This document shows positions 8,331-16,601 of a DNA stretch of 64,000 bases, piece after piece (within the stretch, counting starts at the first letter, position 1; each line of letters begins with the position of its first letter). A program made the position numbers and the translations under genes. The notes beneath the pieces are model-generated. The model was not told where the DNA came from, made no database searches, and worked only from the letters and a program-made list of their open reading frames with translations. This stretch comes from Marinobacter panjinensis (GTDB taxonomy: Bacteria; Pseudomonadota; Gammaproteobacteria; Pseudomonadales; Oleiphilaceae): assembly GCF_005298175.1 (NCBI RefSeq), contig NZ_SZYH01000001.1, forward strand, positions 1,054,001 through 1,118,000, in the 5' to 3' direction.

Positions 8331-8342
8331 TTAATATATTAA
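8331..8342 (+). promoter_or_regulatory. Second HpaR-type operator near the transcription start
   Basis: The perfect palindrome TTAATATATTAA, identical to the site before hpaR, is centred 24 bp downstream of the centre of the promoter-embedded site. It would fall at about +1 to +12 of the transcript. Paired sites fit cooperative binding of two repressor dimers. Confidence 0.65.
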
Positions 8343-8393
8343 CTATCTTGGAGTGGCAGAACCCGCTCCTCGTCAGATGGAGATCACCTCGTA

Positions 8394-9824
8394 ATGCTTC
8401 AAGAAAGTTACCCGTACTTCCTCGCCAACACCCCGGTGTCGCCAAATCAGGACCTGGTGGTGTACGACAAGTATTCCGGTGAAATAGCCGCCCGGGTGGC
8501 ACTGGCTGATGCCGAAGCCATTGATCAGGCAGTTGCAGCGGCCACTTCGGCGGCCGAGCCGATGCGCAAGCTGCCCGCCTACAAGCGCCAGGCGATTCTT
8601 TACCACTGCGTCAAGCGCTTCGAAGAACGCTCCGAGGAACTGGCCGAGGCACTGTGCATCGAGGCCGGCAAGCCGATCAGGGATGCCCGTGGCGAGGTCA
8701 CCCGGCTGATCGATACTTTCCGCATTGCCGGCGAGGAAGCTGTACGTATCGGCGGCGAAGTAGTACCGATGGACATCAACCCACGCGCCGAAGGCTACAC
8801 CGGCATGTGGAAGCGGGTACCCATTGGCCCATGTTCGTTTATTTCACCGTTCAACTTCCCGCTGAACCTGGCCGCGCACAAGGTGGCACCGGCGCTGGCA
8901 GCGGGCTGCCCTTTTATCCTGAAACCCGCCAGCCTGACTCCGATCGGCGCACTGATCATCGGTGAAGTCCTGGCGGAAACCGATCTGCCCAAAGGGGCAT
9001 TTTCCATCCTGCCCTGCCGCCGTGATGGCGCCGACCTGTTCACCACAGATGACCGGCTCAAGCTGCTAAGCTTCACCGGTTCGCCAGAAGTGGGCTGGGC
9101 CCTCAAGGCCCGCGCCGGCAAAAAGCCAGTCGTGCTGGAACTCGGCGGAAATGCCGCCTGTATCGTCGACGAGGGCAGTGACATTAACGACGCCGTGGCC
9201 CGCATTGTTTTTGGCGCCTATTACCAGTCCGGCCAGAGCTGCATCAGCGTGCAGCGCATCATTGTGCATGAATCCCACTACGACGAAGTACGGGAGAAAC
9301 TGAGCACTGCCGTCAATGGACTGGTCCATGGCGACCCCAAGGACGAAAGCACCTTTATCGGCCCGATGATCTCCGAGAAGGAGGCCACCCGCCTGCATGA
9401 CTGGGTGCTGGAGGCGAAGGAAGCGGGCGCCACGGTGCTGGCCGGTGGTGAGCGCGGCGGTGCCATGCTGCAGGCCACCCTGCTGGAAAACGTGCCCGTG
9501 AACACCAATGTGAACTGCCAGGAGGCGTTCGGTCCGGTGGCGATCCTGTCCCGATTCAGCGATTTCGATGCGGCCCTGGACGAAATCAACAACTCCGATT
9601 TCGGTCTGCAGGCCGGCATCTTTACTCGGGATATCTACAAGATTCAGAGTGCCTGGGACAAACTTGAGGTCGGTGGTGTTGTTATCGGTGACGTACCGTC
9701 CTGGCGCGTGGACCACATGCCTTATGGCGGCGTCAAGGACAGCGGTCTTGGTCGTGAGGGTGTGCGCTACGCCATTGAGGACATGACCGAACTGCGCCTG
9801 CTGGTCATCCGCGACCCATACTGA
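8394..9824 (+). CDS. NAD(P)-dependent aldehyde dehydrogenase of the hpa cluster
   Basis: 476 residues, aldehyde dehydrogenase superfamily. FISPFNFPLNLAAHKVAPAL, LELGGNAACIVDEGSD with the general-base Glu, and QSGQSCISVQRIIVHE with the catalytic Cys (near residue 284) are all present, as is the C-terminal MPYGGVKDSGLGREG. It is a different clade from HpaE. The aldolase HpaI yields succinate semialdehyde, and no other enzyme in the locus would oxidise it, so a succinate semialdehyde dehydrogenase role is the best guess. Sequence alone does not fix the substrate; lactaldehyde-like or aromatic aldehydes remain possible. It is preceded by a promoter with two HpaR-type sites and followed after 13 nt by an MFS gene. 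Confidence 0.8.
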   Translation: MLQESYPYFLANTPVSPNQDLVVYDKYSGEIAARVALADAEAIDQAVAAATSAAEPMRKLPAYKRQAILYHCVKRFEERSEELAEALCIEAGKPIRDARGEVTRLIDTFRIAGEEAVRIGGEVVPMDINPRAEGYTGMWKRVPIGPCSFISPFNFPLNLAAHKVAPALAAGCPFILKPASLTPIGALIIGEVLAETDLPKGAFSILPCRRDGADLFTTDDRLKLLSFTGSPEVGWALKARAGKKPVVLELGGNAACIVDEGSDINDAVARIVFGAYYQSGQSCISVQRIIVHESHYDEVREKLSTAVNGLVHGDPKDESTFIGPMISEKEATRLHDWVLEAKEAGATVLAGGERGGAMLQATLLENVPVNTNVNCQEAFGPVAILSRFSDFDAALDEINNSDFGLQAGIFTRDIYKIQSAWDKLEVGGVVIGDVPSWRVDHMPYGGVKDSGLGREGVRYAIEDMTELRLLVIRDPY

Positions 9825-9837
9825 GACATCGTCGAAT

Positions 9838-11040
9838 ATGATTGCTGATACCCCGGTGCGCGCACCGTCCATCGCACTGATGACGCTGATCGCCATGGCG
9901 AGCCCGTTGGCGCTCAACCTCTTCGTGCCGGCGATGCCGGACGCGGCCCGGGAGCTGCAGACCGATGTCAGTGTGATCCAGTTGAGCTTTACCGCTTACC
10001 TGTTCACGCTGGCGTTCGGCCAGTTGTTGTCCGGCCCGCTGGCCGACCACTTCGGACGTCGTCCAATCCTGCTGGGGGGGCTGGTTTTCCACACCCTCGG
10101 GAGCCTGCTGGCGGCCCTCGCACCCGATGTGACTCAGCTGATCTCTGGCCGCGTATTGCAGGCACTCGGTGGCAGTGCCGCTATGGTCATGGCACGCACA
10201 ATCATCATCGACATCTATGGTCGCGAGGGAGCCTCCGCCCGCATGGGTTATGTCGTTATGGCAATTGCCACTGCCCAGACAATCGCCCCGACGGTCGGGG
10301 GCTTTCTGAATCTCTGGGCGGGATGGAATTCCATCTTCTATGTTTCCCTGGGCATGGGCGGCGTCGCACTTCTTGTCGCCACGCTGCAGTTGCCGGAAAC
10401 CTGCTGTGTGAGGAGCGACAGCCTGAGGTTGGGGCCGGTCATCCGGCGTTATGCCAGTGTCTTCAACTCGGAGGGGTATATTGGCTATGCTCTCTCCACC
10501 ACCTGCATCGCCGCGGCATTCTATATGTTCGTTGGCACCGCACCCTATATCGTCGACGACCTCGGTGGTAACTCTGCGCTGTTTGGCACCTGGTTCCTGA
10601 CGGTGTCGCTGGCATTTATGGCAGGCAGTTTCTTGTCGACGCGGGTGGCCTCGCACGCCGGTACCGATCAGGTGCTGTTGTCAGGTAATGTGCTCTCGCT
10701 GACCGGCGGACTGACACTGCTCGGCTTCACGCTTGGTAGTACGCTGACCTATGCCACGCTGTTTCTTCCGATGGCGCTGGTAACTTTCGGCCGCGGATTG
10801 AGCCAACCCAATGCCCAGTCCGCTGCAATCTGCTGTTCGCCAACATCCGCGGCCACCGCCTCCGGGCTGATGGGGTTTATCCAACTGTTGGCCGGAGCCG
10901 TGATTGCCCAGTTGATGCCATTGCTGCTCGGCAAAGGCGTACTACCGATTGCGGTTTGCATATTTCTGGCACCTGTAGCTGCTCTCGGTGCCCACTATTA
11001 CGCGATAACTCGCCAGCGCAGCCCGGAAGCAGAAGCTTGA
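9838..11040 (+). CDS. MFS transporter, Bcr/CflA (DHA1) family, first of a tandem pair
   Basis: 400 residues with about 12 hydrophobic segments. The N-terminal region LNLFVPAMPDAARELQTD is the typical Bcr/CflA opening helix, and the MFS loop 2-3 signature appears as GPLADHFGRRPILLGG (about residues 63-78). Bcr/CflA proteins are inner-membrane proton-driven exporters of drugs and small metabolites. It lies in the hpa cluster, 13 nt behind an aldehyde dehydrogenase and 10 nt before a second gene of the same family. Export of a toxic catechol or pathway intermediate, or uptake of the substrate, are both possible; family knowledge favours export. Confidence 0.85.
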   Translation: MIADTPVRAPSIALMTLIAMASPLALNLFVPAMPDAARELQTDVSVIQLSFTAYLFTLAFGQLLSGPLADHFGRRPILLGGLVFHTLGSLLAALAPDVTQLISGRVLQALGGSAAMVMARTIIIDIYGREGASARMGYVVMAIATAQTIAPTVGGFLNLWAGWNSIFYVSLGMGGVALLVATLQLPETCCVRSDSLRLGPVIRRYASVFNSEGYIGYALSTTCIAAAFYMFVGTAPYIVDDLGGNSALFGTWFLTVSLAFMAGSFLSTRVASHAGTDQVLLSGNVLSLTGGLTLLGFTLGSTLTYATLFLPMALVTFGRGLSQPNAQSAAICCSPTSAATASGLMGFIQLLAGAVIAQLMPLLLGKGVLPIAVCIFLAPVAALGAHYYAITRQRSPEAEA

Positions 11041-11050
11041 GGGGGGTATT

Positions 11051-12268
11051 GTGGTTTCGTTAAAACATCCCCGACGACTGATCGTCCTACTGGCCGCACT
11101 ACAGGCGTTCGGCCCGCTTTCCATCGACATGTATCTCCCAGGGCTGCCACTCATCGCTGCTGACCTCCAGAGCCCGGAAAGCAGTATCCAACTGACTATC
11201 ACGACGTTCCTCTTAGGCCTGTTCATTGGCATGCTGCTCTATGGCCCTCTGTCCGACAAATATGGCCGACGCCCACTGCTCCTTGGCGGCATTTCCCTGT
11301 ACCTGCTCGCCAGTCTCGGCTGTATTCTCGCCCGCGACGCCAATCAACTCATTTCACTACGTTTCGTCCAGGCTTTGGGCGGCGCAGCCGCTTCCGTTCT
11401 CGGCCGGGCGGTAGTTCGCGACCTGTTTCCAGTCAACGAGGCGGCCCGTATTCTGTCACTGATGCACCTGATCACCATGATCGCAACCCTGATAGCGCCG
11501 TTGCTCGGCGGTTACCTTTTGCTGATCTATGGCTGGCGCGCCCTTTTTGTCGCCCTGATGATATTTGCCGGTACAGTTCTCGCCATTACAGCCTTCAAGG
11601 TGCCGGAAACCAATACGGGGAACGCCCGAAATGCCACTATTCCCGCTGTCTTCGCGGCCTATTTCCGCATCATTCGTCACCCGCTGGCGCTCGGCTACAT
11701 CCTGTGCATGTCCTTTTCCTTCGCCGGCATGTTTGCCTACATCACCGCATCGCCGTTCGTTTACATTAACTACTTCGGCGTGCAACCCCAGCAATATGCC
11801 TGGCTTTTCAGCCTCAATATTGGCGGCGTCATTCTCTTTGTCACCGTCAACGCCCGCACGGTCCGCCGAACCGGTCCCCGCATGATGCTCCTGATTGGGG
11901 CCGGCACTGCCGCCGCCTCCGGAACCGCACTTTTGGTAACCGGACTGCTGGGCATCGGAGGACTGCCAGCCATTGTTGCCGGGCTGTTTGGATATGTCGG
12001 AGTAACCGGTGTCCTGGGGGCAAACTGCATGGCGAGCCTGCTGCAGCATTATCCCCAACAGGCAGGGGCCGCGGCCGGGCTCGCCGTAGCGACACAATTC
12101 GGACTCGGGGCTCTGGCAAGCTCCCTGGTCAGCGCTCTCCACGACGGCACACCGCTACCGATGACACTGGTCGTCGGTCTGGCAGGCCTGCTTTCGGCCT
12201 CAGCCCTGGCGGTGGCACTGCTCTCCGAGAGACTGTCGGCACATGCCTCGCCCAAAAGCGCAGGATAA
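11051..12268 (+). CDS. MFS transporter, Bcr/CflA (DHA1) family, second of a tandem pair
   Basis: 405 residues, GTG start with GGGGGG about 5 nt upstream. The opening AFGPLSIDMYLPGLPLIAAD and the loop signature GPLSDKYGRRPLLLGG (about residues 66-81) identify the Bcr/CflA group; twelve membrane segments are expected. It resembles its upstream neighbour in layout but the two are clearly diverged, so this is an old duplication or two separate acquisitions. The pair sits between the aldehyde dehydrogenase and hpaD; a paired (heteromeric or redundant) role in the aromatic pathway is inferred from position only. A gap of 199 bp with no clear promoter follows. Confidence 0.85.
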   Translation: MVSLKHPRRLIVLLAALQAFGPLSIDMYLPGLPLIAADLQSPESSIQLTITTFLLGLFIGMLLYGPLSDKYGRRPLLLGGISLYLLASLGCILARDANQLISLRFVQALGGAAASVLGRAVVRDLFPVNEAARILSLMHLITMIATLIAPLLGGYLLLIYGWRALFVALMIFAGTVLAITAFKVPETNTGNARNATIPAVFAAYFRIIRHPLALGYILCMSFSFAGMFAYITASPFVYINYFGVQPQQYAWLFSLNIGGVILFVTVNARTVRRTGPRMMLLIGAGTAAASGTALLVTGLLGIGGLPAIVAGLFGYVGVTGVLGANCMASLLQHYPQQAGAAAGLAVATQFGLGALASSLVSALHDGTPLPMTLVVGLAGLLSASALAVALLSERLSAHASPKSAG

Positions 12269-12467
12269 GAGAAAGGAAATCAGGCAATTCCGGGAAGGCA
12301 AAACCGAAAAATGCAAGTTTTAACGTGAATACTACATTTCCTGTTGCAGAGGAGCCGAGAATAATTGAGTTACTGAAACTGGAATCAGGCGCTGCCATTC
12401 AAAATCAATAACAAGGCACGTTGTCACCCAATGTACCCACAAAGTTCAACAACAAAAGGAAACTGTC

Positions 12468-13394
12468 ATGGGAAAACTCGCGCTTGCAGCTAAGATCACG
12501 CATGTGCCGTCCATGTATCTATCCGAGCTGGACGGTCCGCAGAAGGGCTTTCGCCAACCGGCCATCGACGGCCATATCGAGATCGGCCGCCGCTGCCGTG
12601 AACTGGGCGTGGATACCATTGTCGTATTCGATACCCACTGGCTGGTAAACGCCAACTACCACATCAATTGTGGCGCCCACTTCAAAGGTAATTACACCAG
12701 TGGTGAGCTGCCTCACTTCATCTCCAATATGAAGTTTGAATACGACGGCAACCCTGAGCTCGGCAAACTGCTGGCCGCCGAATGCAATGCTCAGGGCGTG
12801 GAAACACTGGCGCATGACAAAACCACCCTCGATCCTGAGTACGGTACTCTGGTACCGATGCGCTATATGAACGAAGACCGCCATTTCAAGGTGATCTCGG
12901 TCTCTGCCCTGTGCACCGTGCACTACCTGAATGACAGTGCCCGTCTGGGCTGGGCAATGCGCAAGGCAATTGAAGAACACTACGATGGCACCGTAGCCAT
13001 TTTTGCCAGCGGCTCATTGTCTCACCGCTTTGCCCAGAACGGTCAGGCACCGAAGTTCGCCACCAAAACCTGGTCTCCATTCCTGGAACGCCTGGATCAC
13101 GATGTGGTTCGGATGTGGGAAAACGGCGAGTGGGAAGACTTCTGCGAAATGTTGCCCGAATACGCTGTAAAAGGTCACGGTGAAGGCTTTATGCACGATA
13201 CCGCCATGCTGCTGGGCGCACTGGGCTGGTCCGAGTACGACCAGAAAGCGGAAGTACTTACCCCTTACTTCGGCAGCTCAGGGACTGGCCAGATCAACGC
13301 CGTGTTCCCGGTGTCCAAGGTCAGCGGCGACAAGGTGCCTGCTCCACAGGCCTCAGTCACCGAGTCATTTATTCCCGGTTCAAGCCGCATCTGA
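12468..13394 (+). CDS. hpaD: 3,4-dihydroxyphenylacetate 2,3-dioxygenase
   Basis: 308 residues, class III extradiol dioxygenase (LigB-type fold). His12 and the VFDTHWLVNANYHINC segment (His57 and His65) supply the expected metal-ligand and acid-base residues. The C-terminal part, KGHGEGFMHDTAMLLGALGW, holds the expected acidic ligand. The enzyme uses Fe(II) or Mn(II) to cleave homoprotocatechuate at the 2,3 bond, giving 5-carboxymethyl-2-hydroxymuconate semialdehyde for HpaE. AAAGGAAAC precedes the start. Unlike in E. coli it is separated from the other hpa enzymes by two transporter genes and followed by a flavin monooxygenase that likely makes its substrate. Confidence 0.93.
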   Translation: MGKLALAAKITHVPSMYLSELDGPQKGFRQPAIDGHIEIGRRCRELGVDTIVVFDTHWLVNANYHINCGAHFKGNYTSGELPHFISNMKFEYDGNPELGKLLAAECNAQGVETLAHDKTTLDPEYGTLVPMRYMNEDRHFKVISVSALCTVHYLNDSARLGWAMRKAIEEHYDGTVAIFASGSLSHRFAQNGQAPKFATKTWSPFLERLDHDVVRMWENGEWEDFCEMLPEYAVKGHGEGFMHDTAMLLGALGWSEYDQKAEVLTPYFGSSGTGQINAVFPVSKVSGDKVPAPQASVTESFIPGSSRI

Positions 13395-13453
13395 GGGCAA
13401 ATCGGTCTCAGTATTATCCGGCCGGACCCAAAAAACAAAAAGGAGAAGTAACA

Positions 13454-15355
13454 ATGCAGTTTCACCACCACGGATACGTATCCAGCGACCCGAGGATCGA
13501 GGAGGCATCCGGCACGGGCATTAATCGCCCCGAGACGCTACCGAATGTTGTGGATGTTCTTATCGTCGGCAGCGGTCCTGCCGGCGTGATTGCCGCCGCT
13601 CAGTTGGCGAAGTTCCCGAACATCAATACCCGAATTATCGAACGGCGCCCCGCGCGACTGGAAATCGGCCAGGCCGACGGCATCCAGGCACGCAGTGTCG
13701 AGACATTCCAGGCATTCGGTTTTGCCGGAAGAATCACCGACGAGGCCTACCGTATTACCGAGATGGCCTTTTGGAGCCCGGACGCCGATAACCCATCGCA
13801 TATTGCTCGATCCTCGGTGGCGCCGGACGATCCCACCGGTGAAATCAGCGAGTTTCCCCATCTAATCGTCAACCAGGCCAGGGTCCTCGATTACTTCACC
13901 GAGTTCGCCAAAAACGCGCCCGCCCGGCTGACCCCCGACTACGGCCTGGAATTCGTCGGGCTGGAGATTCACGACGGCGAGGACTATCCCGTCGAAGTAA
14001 CATTGCGCCATACCGCGGGCGATAAAGAAGGGCAGGAATGCACGGTGAAAGCCAAATACGTCATCGGTTGCGATGGCGCGCACAGTCGCGTTCGTGAATC
14101 GATTGGCCGCAAGCATATCGGCGCGGTGTCGAATCATGCCTGGGGTGTCATGGATGTACTGGCCACCACCGACTTCCCGGACATTCGCACCAAGTGTGCC
14201 ATTCAGTCATCAACCGGTGGCAGTATTTTGCACATTCCCCGTGAAGGCGGTCACCTGTTCCGGATGTACGTCGACCTCGGCGAAGTCCCCGAGGATGACA
14301 ACCACCAGATACGCCAGACTACCCTGGAGACCACTGTCAAGAAGGCCAACCAGATCCTGCACCCCTATACCCTCGAGGTGAAGAACTGCGCCTGGTACAC
14401 CGTCTACGAGGTTGGCCACCGAGTGACCGACAAATTCGATGACGTCCCACCCGGCGAAGAAGACTCTCGGGATCCGCGAGTCTTTATCACCGGTGACGCC
14501 TGCCACACCCACAGCGCCAAAGCTGGTCAGGGCATGAATGTGTCCATGCAGGACGGTTGGAACATCGCCTGGAAGCTGGGCCATGTGCTCTCCGGCATTG
14601 CGCCCGAATCTCTGCTCAGTACTTATTCGAGTGAACGTCAGGTTGTCGCGCAGAACCTGATCGACTTCGACCGGGAATGGTCGAGCTTGATGGCCAAGCC
14701 CGCCAAGGAGTTCGAGGATCCGAGAGAACTTGCGGATTTCTATGTCAAAACCGCGGAATTTCCGGCGGGCTTCATGACCGAGTACACGGAGTCGATGATT
14801 ACTGGCACCACAGAACATCAGAACCTGGCCACCGGCTTCCCCGTTGGCAAACGGTTCAAATCGGAGCGGGTGACGCGCGTTTGCGATGGTAATGACGTCC
14901 ACCTGGGTCACCATGCTACCGCCGACGGCCGTTGGCGGATCTATGCCTTTGCGGACAAGGCGCGTCCCGGAGAGGATTCCCGTTTGTCCGCCTGGGCGGA
15001 ATGGCTGGTCAGCTCACCCGACTCGCCGGTTGTGAAGTACACCCCCGAGGGCTGGGACCTGGACAGCATCTTTGACGTCAAGGTGATCTACCAACGACCC
15101 CATGGCGAGATCGAATTCGGCCCGAACATACCGGCCATTTTTGCGCCAAAGGTGGGGCCCTTCCAAGTAACTGACTATGAAAAGGTCTACGCCATCGATC
15201 CGGACGTCGACATTTTCGAAACGCGCGGTATCGACGGAAACGGAGCCGTTGTCGTAGTGCGACCGGACCATTACGTTTCGCAGGTGCTTTCACTTGGTGA
15301 CGTTGATGAGCTTGCCACGTTCTTCGACGGGGCCCTGCACCGCCGCTCCCGGTGA
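13454..15355 (+). CDS. One-component FAD-dependent aromatic monooxygenase (phenol hydroxylase / 3-hydroxybenzoate 4-hydroxylase-like)
   Basis: 633 residues, the length of the phenol-2-monooxygenase/MobA group. The N-terminal FAD dinucleotide fold VLIVGSGPAGVIAA is near residues 35-48, the group-A NAD(P)H/FAD motif YVIGCDGAHSRVRE is near 200, and the second FAD motif FITGDACHTHSAKAGQGMN is near 343. The last ~150 residues form the thioredoxin-like tail of this clade (ending in RPDHYVSQV). Such enzymes add one hydroxyl next to a phenolic OH using NAD(P)H. It begins 59 nt after hpaD, with AGGAG before the ATG. Conversion of 3- or 4-hydroxyphenylacetate to homoprotocatechuate is inferred from the context, because no HpaB/HpaC pair is in the window. 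Confidence 0.85.
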   Translation: MQFHHHGYVSSDPRIEEASGTGINRPETLPNVVDVLIVGSGPAGVIAAAQLAKFPNINTRIIERRPARLEIGQADGIQARSVETFQAFGFAGRITDEAYRITEMAFWSPDADNPSHIARSSVAPDDPTGEISEFPHLIVNQARVLDYFTEFAKNAPARLTPDYGLEFVGLEIHDGEDYPVEVTLRHTAGDKEGQECTVKAKYVIGCDGAHSRVRESIGRKHIGAVSNHAWGVMDVLATTDFPDIRTKCAIQSSTGGSILHIPREGGHLFRMYVDLGEVPEDDNHQIRQTTLETTVKKANQILHPYTLEVKNCAWYTVYEVGHRVTDKFDDVPPGEEDSRDPRVFITGDACHTHSAKAGQGMNVSMQDGWNIAWKLGHVLSGIAPESLLSTYSSERQVVAQNLIDFDREWSSLMAKPAKEFEDPRELADFYVKTAEFPAGFMTEYTESMITGTTEHQNLATGFPVGKRFKSERVTRVCDGNDVHLGHHATADGRWRIYAFADKARPGEDSRLSAWAEWLVSSPDSPVVKYTPEGWDLDSIFDVKVIYQRPHGEIEFGPNIPAIFAPKVGPFQVTDYEKVYAIDPDVDIFETRGIDGNGAVVVVRPDHYVSQVLSLGDVDELATFFDGALHRRSR

Positions 15356-15357
15356 TG

Positions 15358-15376
15358 ATGCGCATTGAATGCGCAT
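15358..15376 (+). repeat. Tandem copies of the self-palindrome ATGCGCAT after the monooxygenase stop
   Basis: ATGCGCAT occurs at 15358-15365 and 15369-15376 with a 3-nt spacer, forming a possible hairpin immediately after the stop codon. There is no U-tract; the true terminator lies 98 nt further on. Confidence 0.4.
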
Positions 15377-15473
15377 AGCAAGATGGGAAGGCTCCGGCAA
15401 AACTCAGGGATGAGTTGGTGCCATTGAACTAACGGATTCCATTGCTAAGTGCGGGATTCTGCCCAGCTTTAAG

Positions 15474-15496
15474 CAGCCCCATATGGGGCTGTTTTT
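15474..15496 (+). terminator. Rho-independent terminator of the hpaD-monooxygenase unit
   Basis: CAGCCCC (15474-15480), ATAT loop and GGGGCTG (15485-15491), followed by TTTTT (15492-15496). It is 118 nt past the monooxygenase stop and closes the plus-strand hpa locus before the convergent genes. Confidence 0.88.
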
Positions 15497-15585
15497 CGTT
15501 GGCGCGCCCGTCAGGCGCTGCGCGCGATGCCCCGCGCACCACAAAAAAGGTTCCCTCCCGCTGCCGAGTATATGGAGCTGGCCGC

Positions 15586-16578
15586 TCACCGCTCGAGAAG
15601 AATTTTTCCCACAGCCAGGCCGGACTCAATACGGCGATGGGCCTCACCAACCTGACCAAACGCATACCGCTGCTCATCCAGCAGCGGACGCACCCCGCCC
15701 CGCTCCAGCATGTCGCTCAGCGCCGCCATCAACCGGGGCTGATCATCCATACCGATACCGTGAAGGAGTGGAATGGAACGAAAAATTACATGCAGGCTAA
15801 GGCTTTTGGCATGCATGAGTGTCAGGTCGTGGGTGGAACGGGTATTGATGGAGCACAAGCGCCCGCAAATTGCCGTGGCCTCGATGGACCGGTCAACATT
15901 CTCACCGCCCACGGTGTCAAACACCAGGCTGAACCCCCGGCCCTCAGTCAGCCGCTGACTGTAATCCCCCACCGCCTCTTCCCGGTAGAAAATAATATCG
16001 TCGGCCCCCAGATCCCGGGCCATGTCCGCCTTGTCTTCCGTCGACACGGTTGTCGCGACACGGGCGCCCATCGCCTTCGCTATCTGGATCGCCACATGCC
16101 CCACGCCCCCGGTCCCGGCATGGATCAGCACATGCTCGCCCGACTGTATACCGGCCCGATCCACCAGCGCGCTCCACGCGGTCAGGAACACCAGCGGTAA
16201 CGCAGCGCATTCCGCCAGAGATAACGAAATTGCTGGTGTTCGCTTTGCCAGCAACCGGACATCGGCGACCATGTAATCAGCCAGGGCGCCCTGCCAGCCA
16301 CGGACACCACCGGCACAGCCGAACACTTCATCGCCGACTGCCAATGACGTGACACCGGGGCCGACCTTATCTATCACACCGGCGACATCACCATTGAGTA
16401 TCGCCGGCAAAGCGGGCCCGGTTTTCACCAGGCCTGAACGGATTTTGGTTTCGATCGGGTTCACACTGGAGGCAAGAACCCTAATCCGGACCTGACCCTC
16501 GGCCGGCTCCGGTGTCGGCACCTCCCGTTCAACAAAAACTTCCGGCCCGCCAAACGCTTCAATAACCATGGCTCTCAT
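15586..16578 (-). CDS. Quinone oxidoreductase-like NAD(P)H-dependent enzyme, MDR superfamily
   Basis: 330 residues from the ATG at 16578, which has GGGAGG about 8 nt upstream; a longer open frame to 16665 lacks a ribosome site and overlaps the upstream gene. The start MRAMVIEAFGGPEVF is typical of zinc-independent quinone oxidoreductases. The nucleotide-binding motif HAGTGGVGHVAIQIAKAMGA is near residue 145. No structural-zinc Cys cluster is seen. These enzymes reduce quinones or alkenals with NADPH. It is the last gene of an operon with a TAXI-TRAP importer and a TSUP permease; the substrate is unknown. Confidence 0.83.
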   Translation of the reverse strand: MRAMVIEAFGGPEVFVEREVPTPEPAEGQVRIRVLASSVNPIETKIRSGLVKTGPALPAILNGDVAGVIDKVGPGVTSLAVGDEVFGCAGGVRGWQGALADYMVADVRLLAKRTPAISLSLAECAALPLVFLTAWSALVDRAGIQSGEHVLIHAGTGGVGHVAIQIAKAMGARVATTVSTEDKADMARDLGADDIIFYREEAVGDYSQRLTEGRGFSLVFDTVGGENVDRSIEATAICGRLCSINTRSTHDLTLMHAKSLSLHVIFRSIPLLHGIGMDDQPRLMAALSDMLERGGVRPLLDEQRYAFGQVGEAHRRIESGLAVGKILLER

Positions 16579-16601
16579 GGCTGTTACCTCCCAGTCGTAA
16601 A

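Noticed and set aside
12269-12467. A promoter or HpaR-type operator directly before hpaD
   Set aside because: I found no TTAA-N4-TTAA palindrome and no convincing -35/-10 pair in this 199-bp gap.
15442-16200. 252-codon plus-strand open frame after the hpa terminator
   Set aside because: It runs through the terminator hairpin and antisense to the quinone oxidoreductase; no domain is visible.
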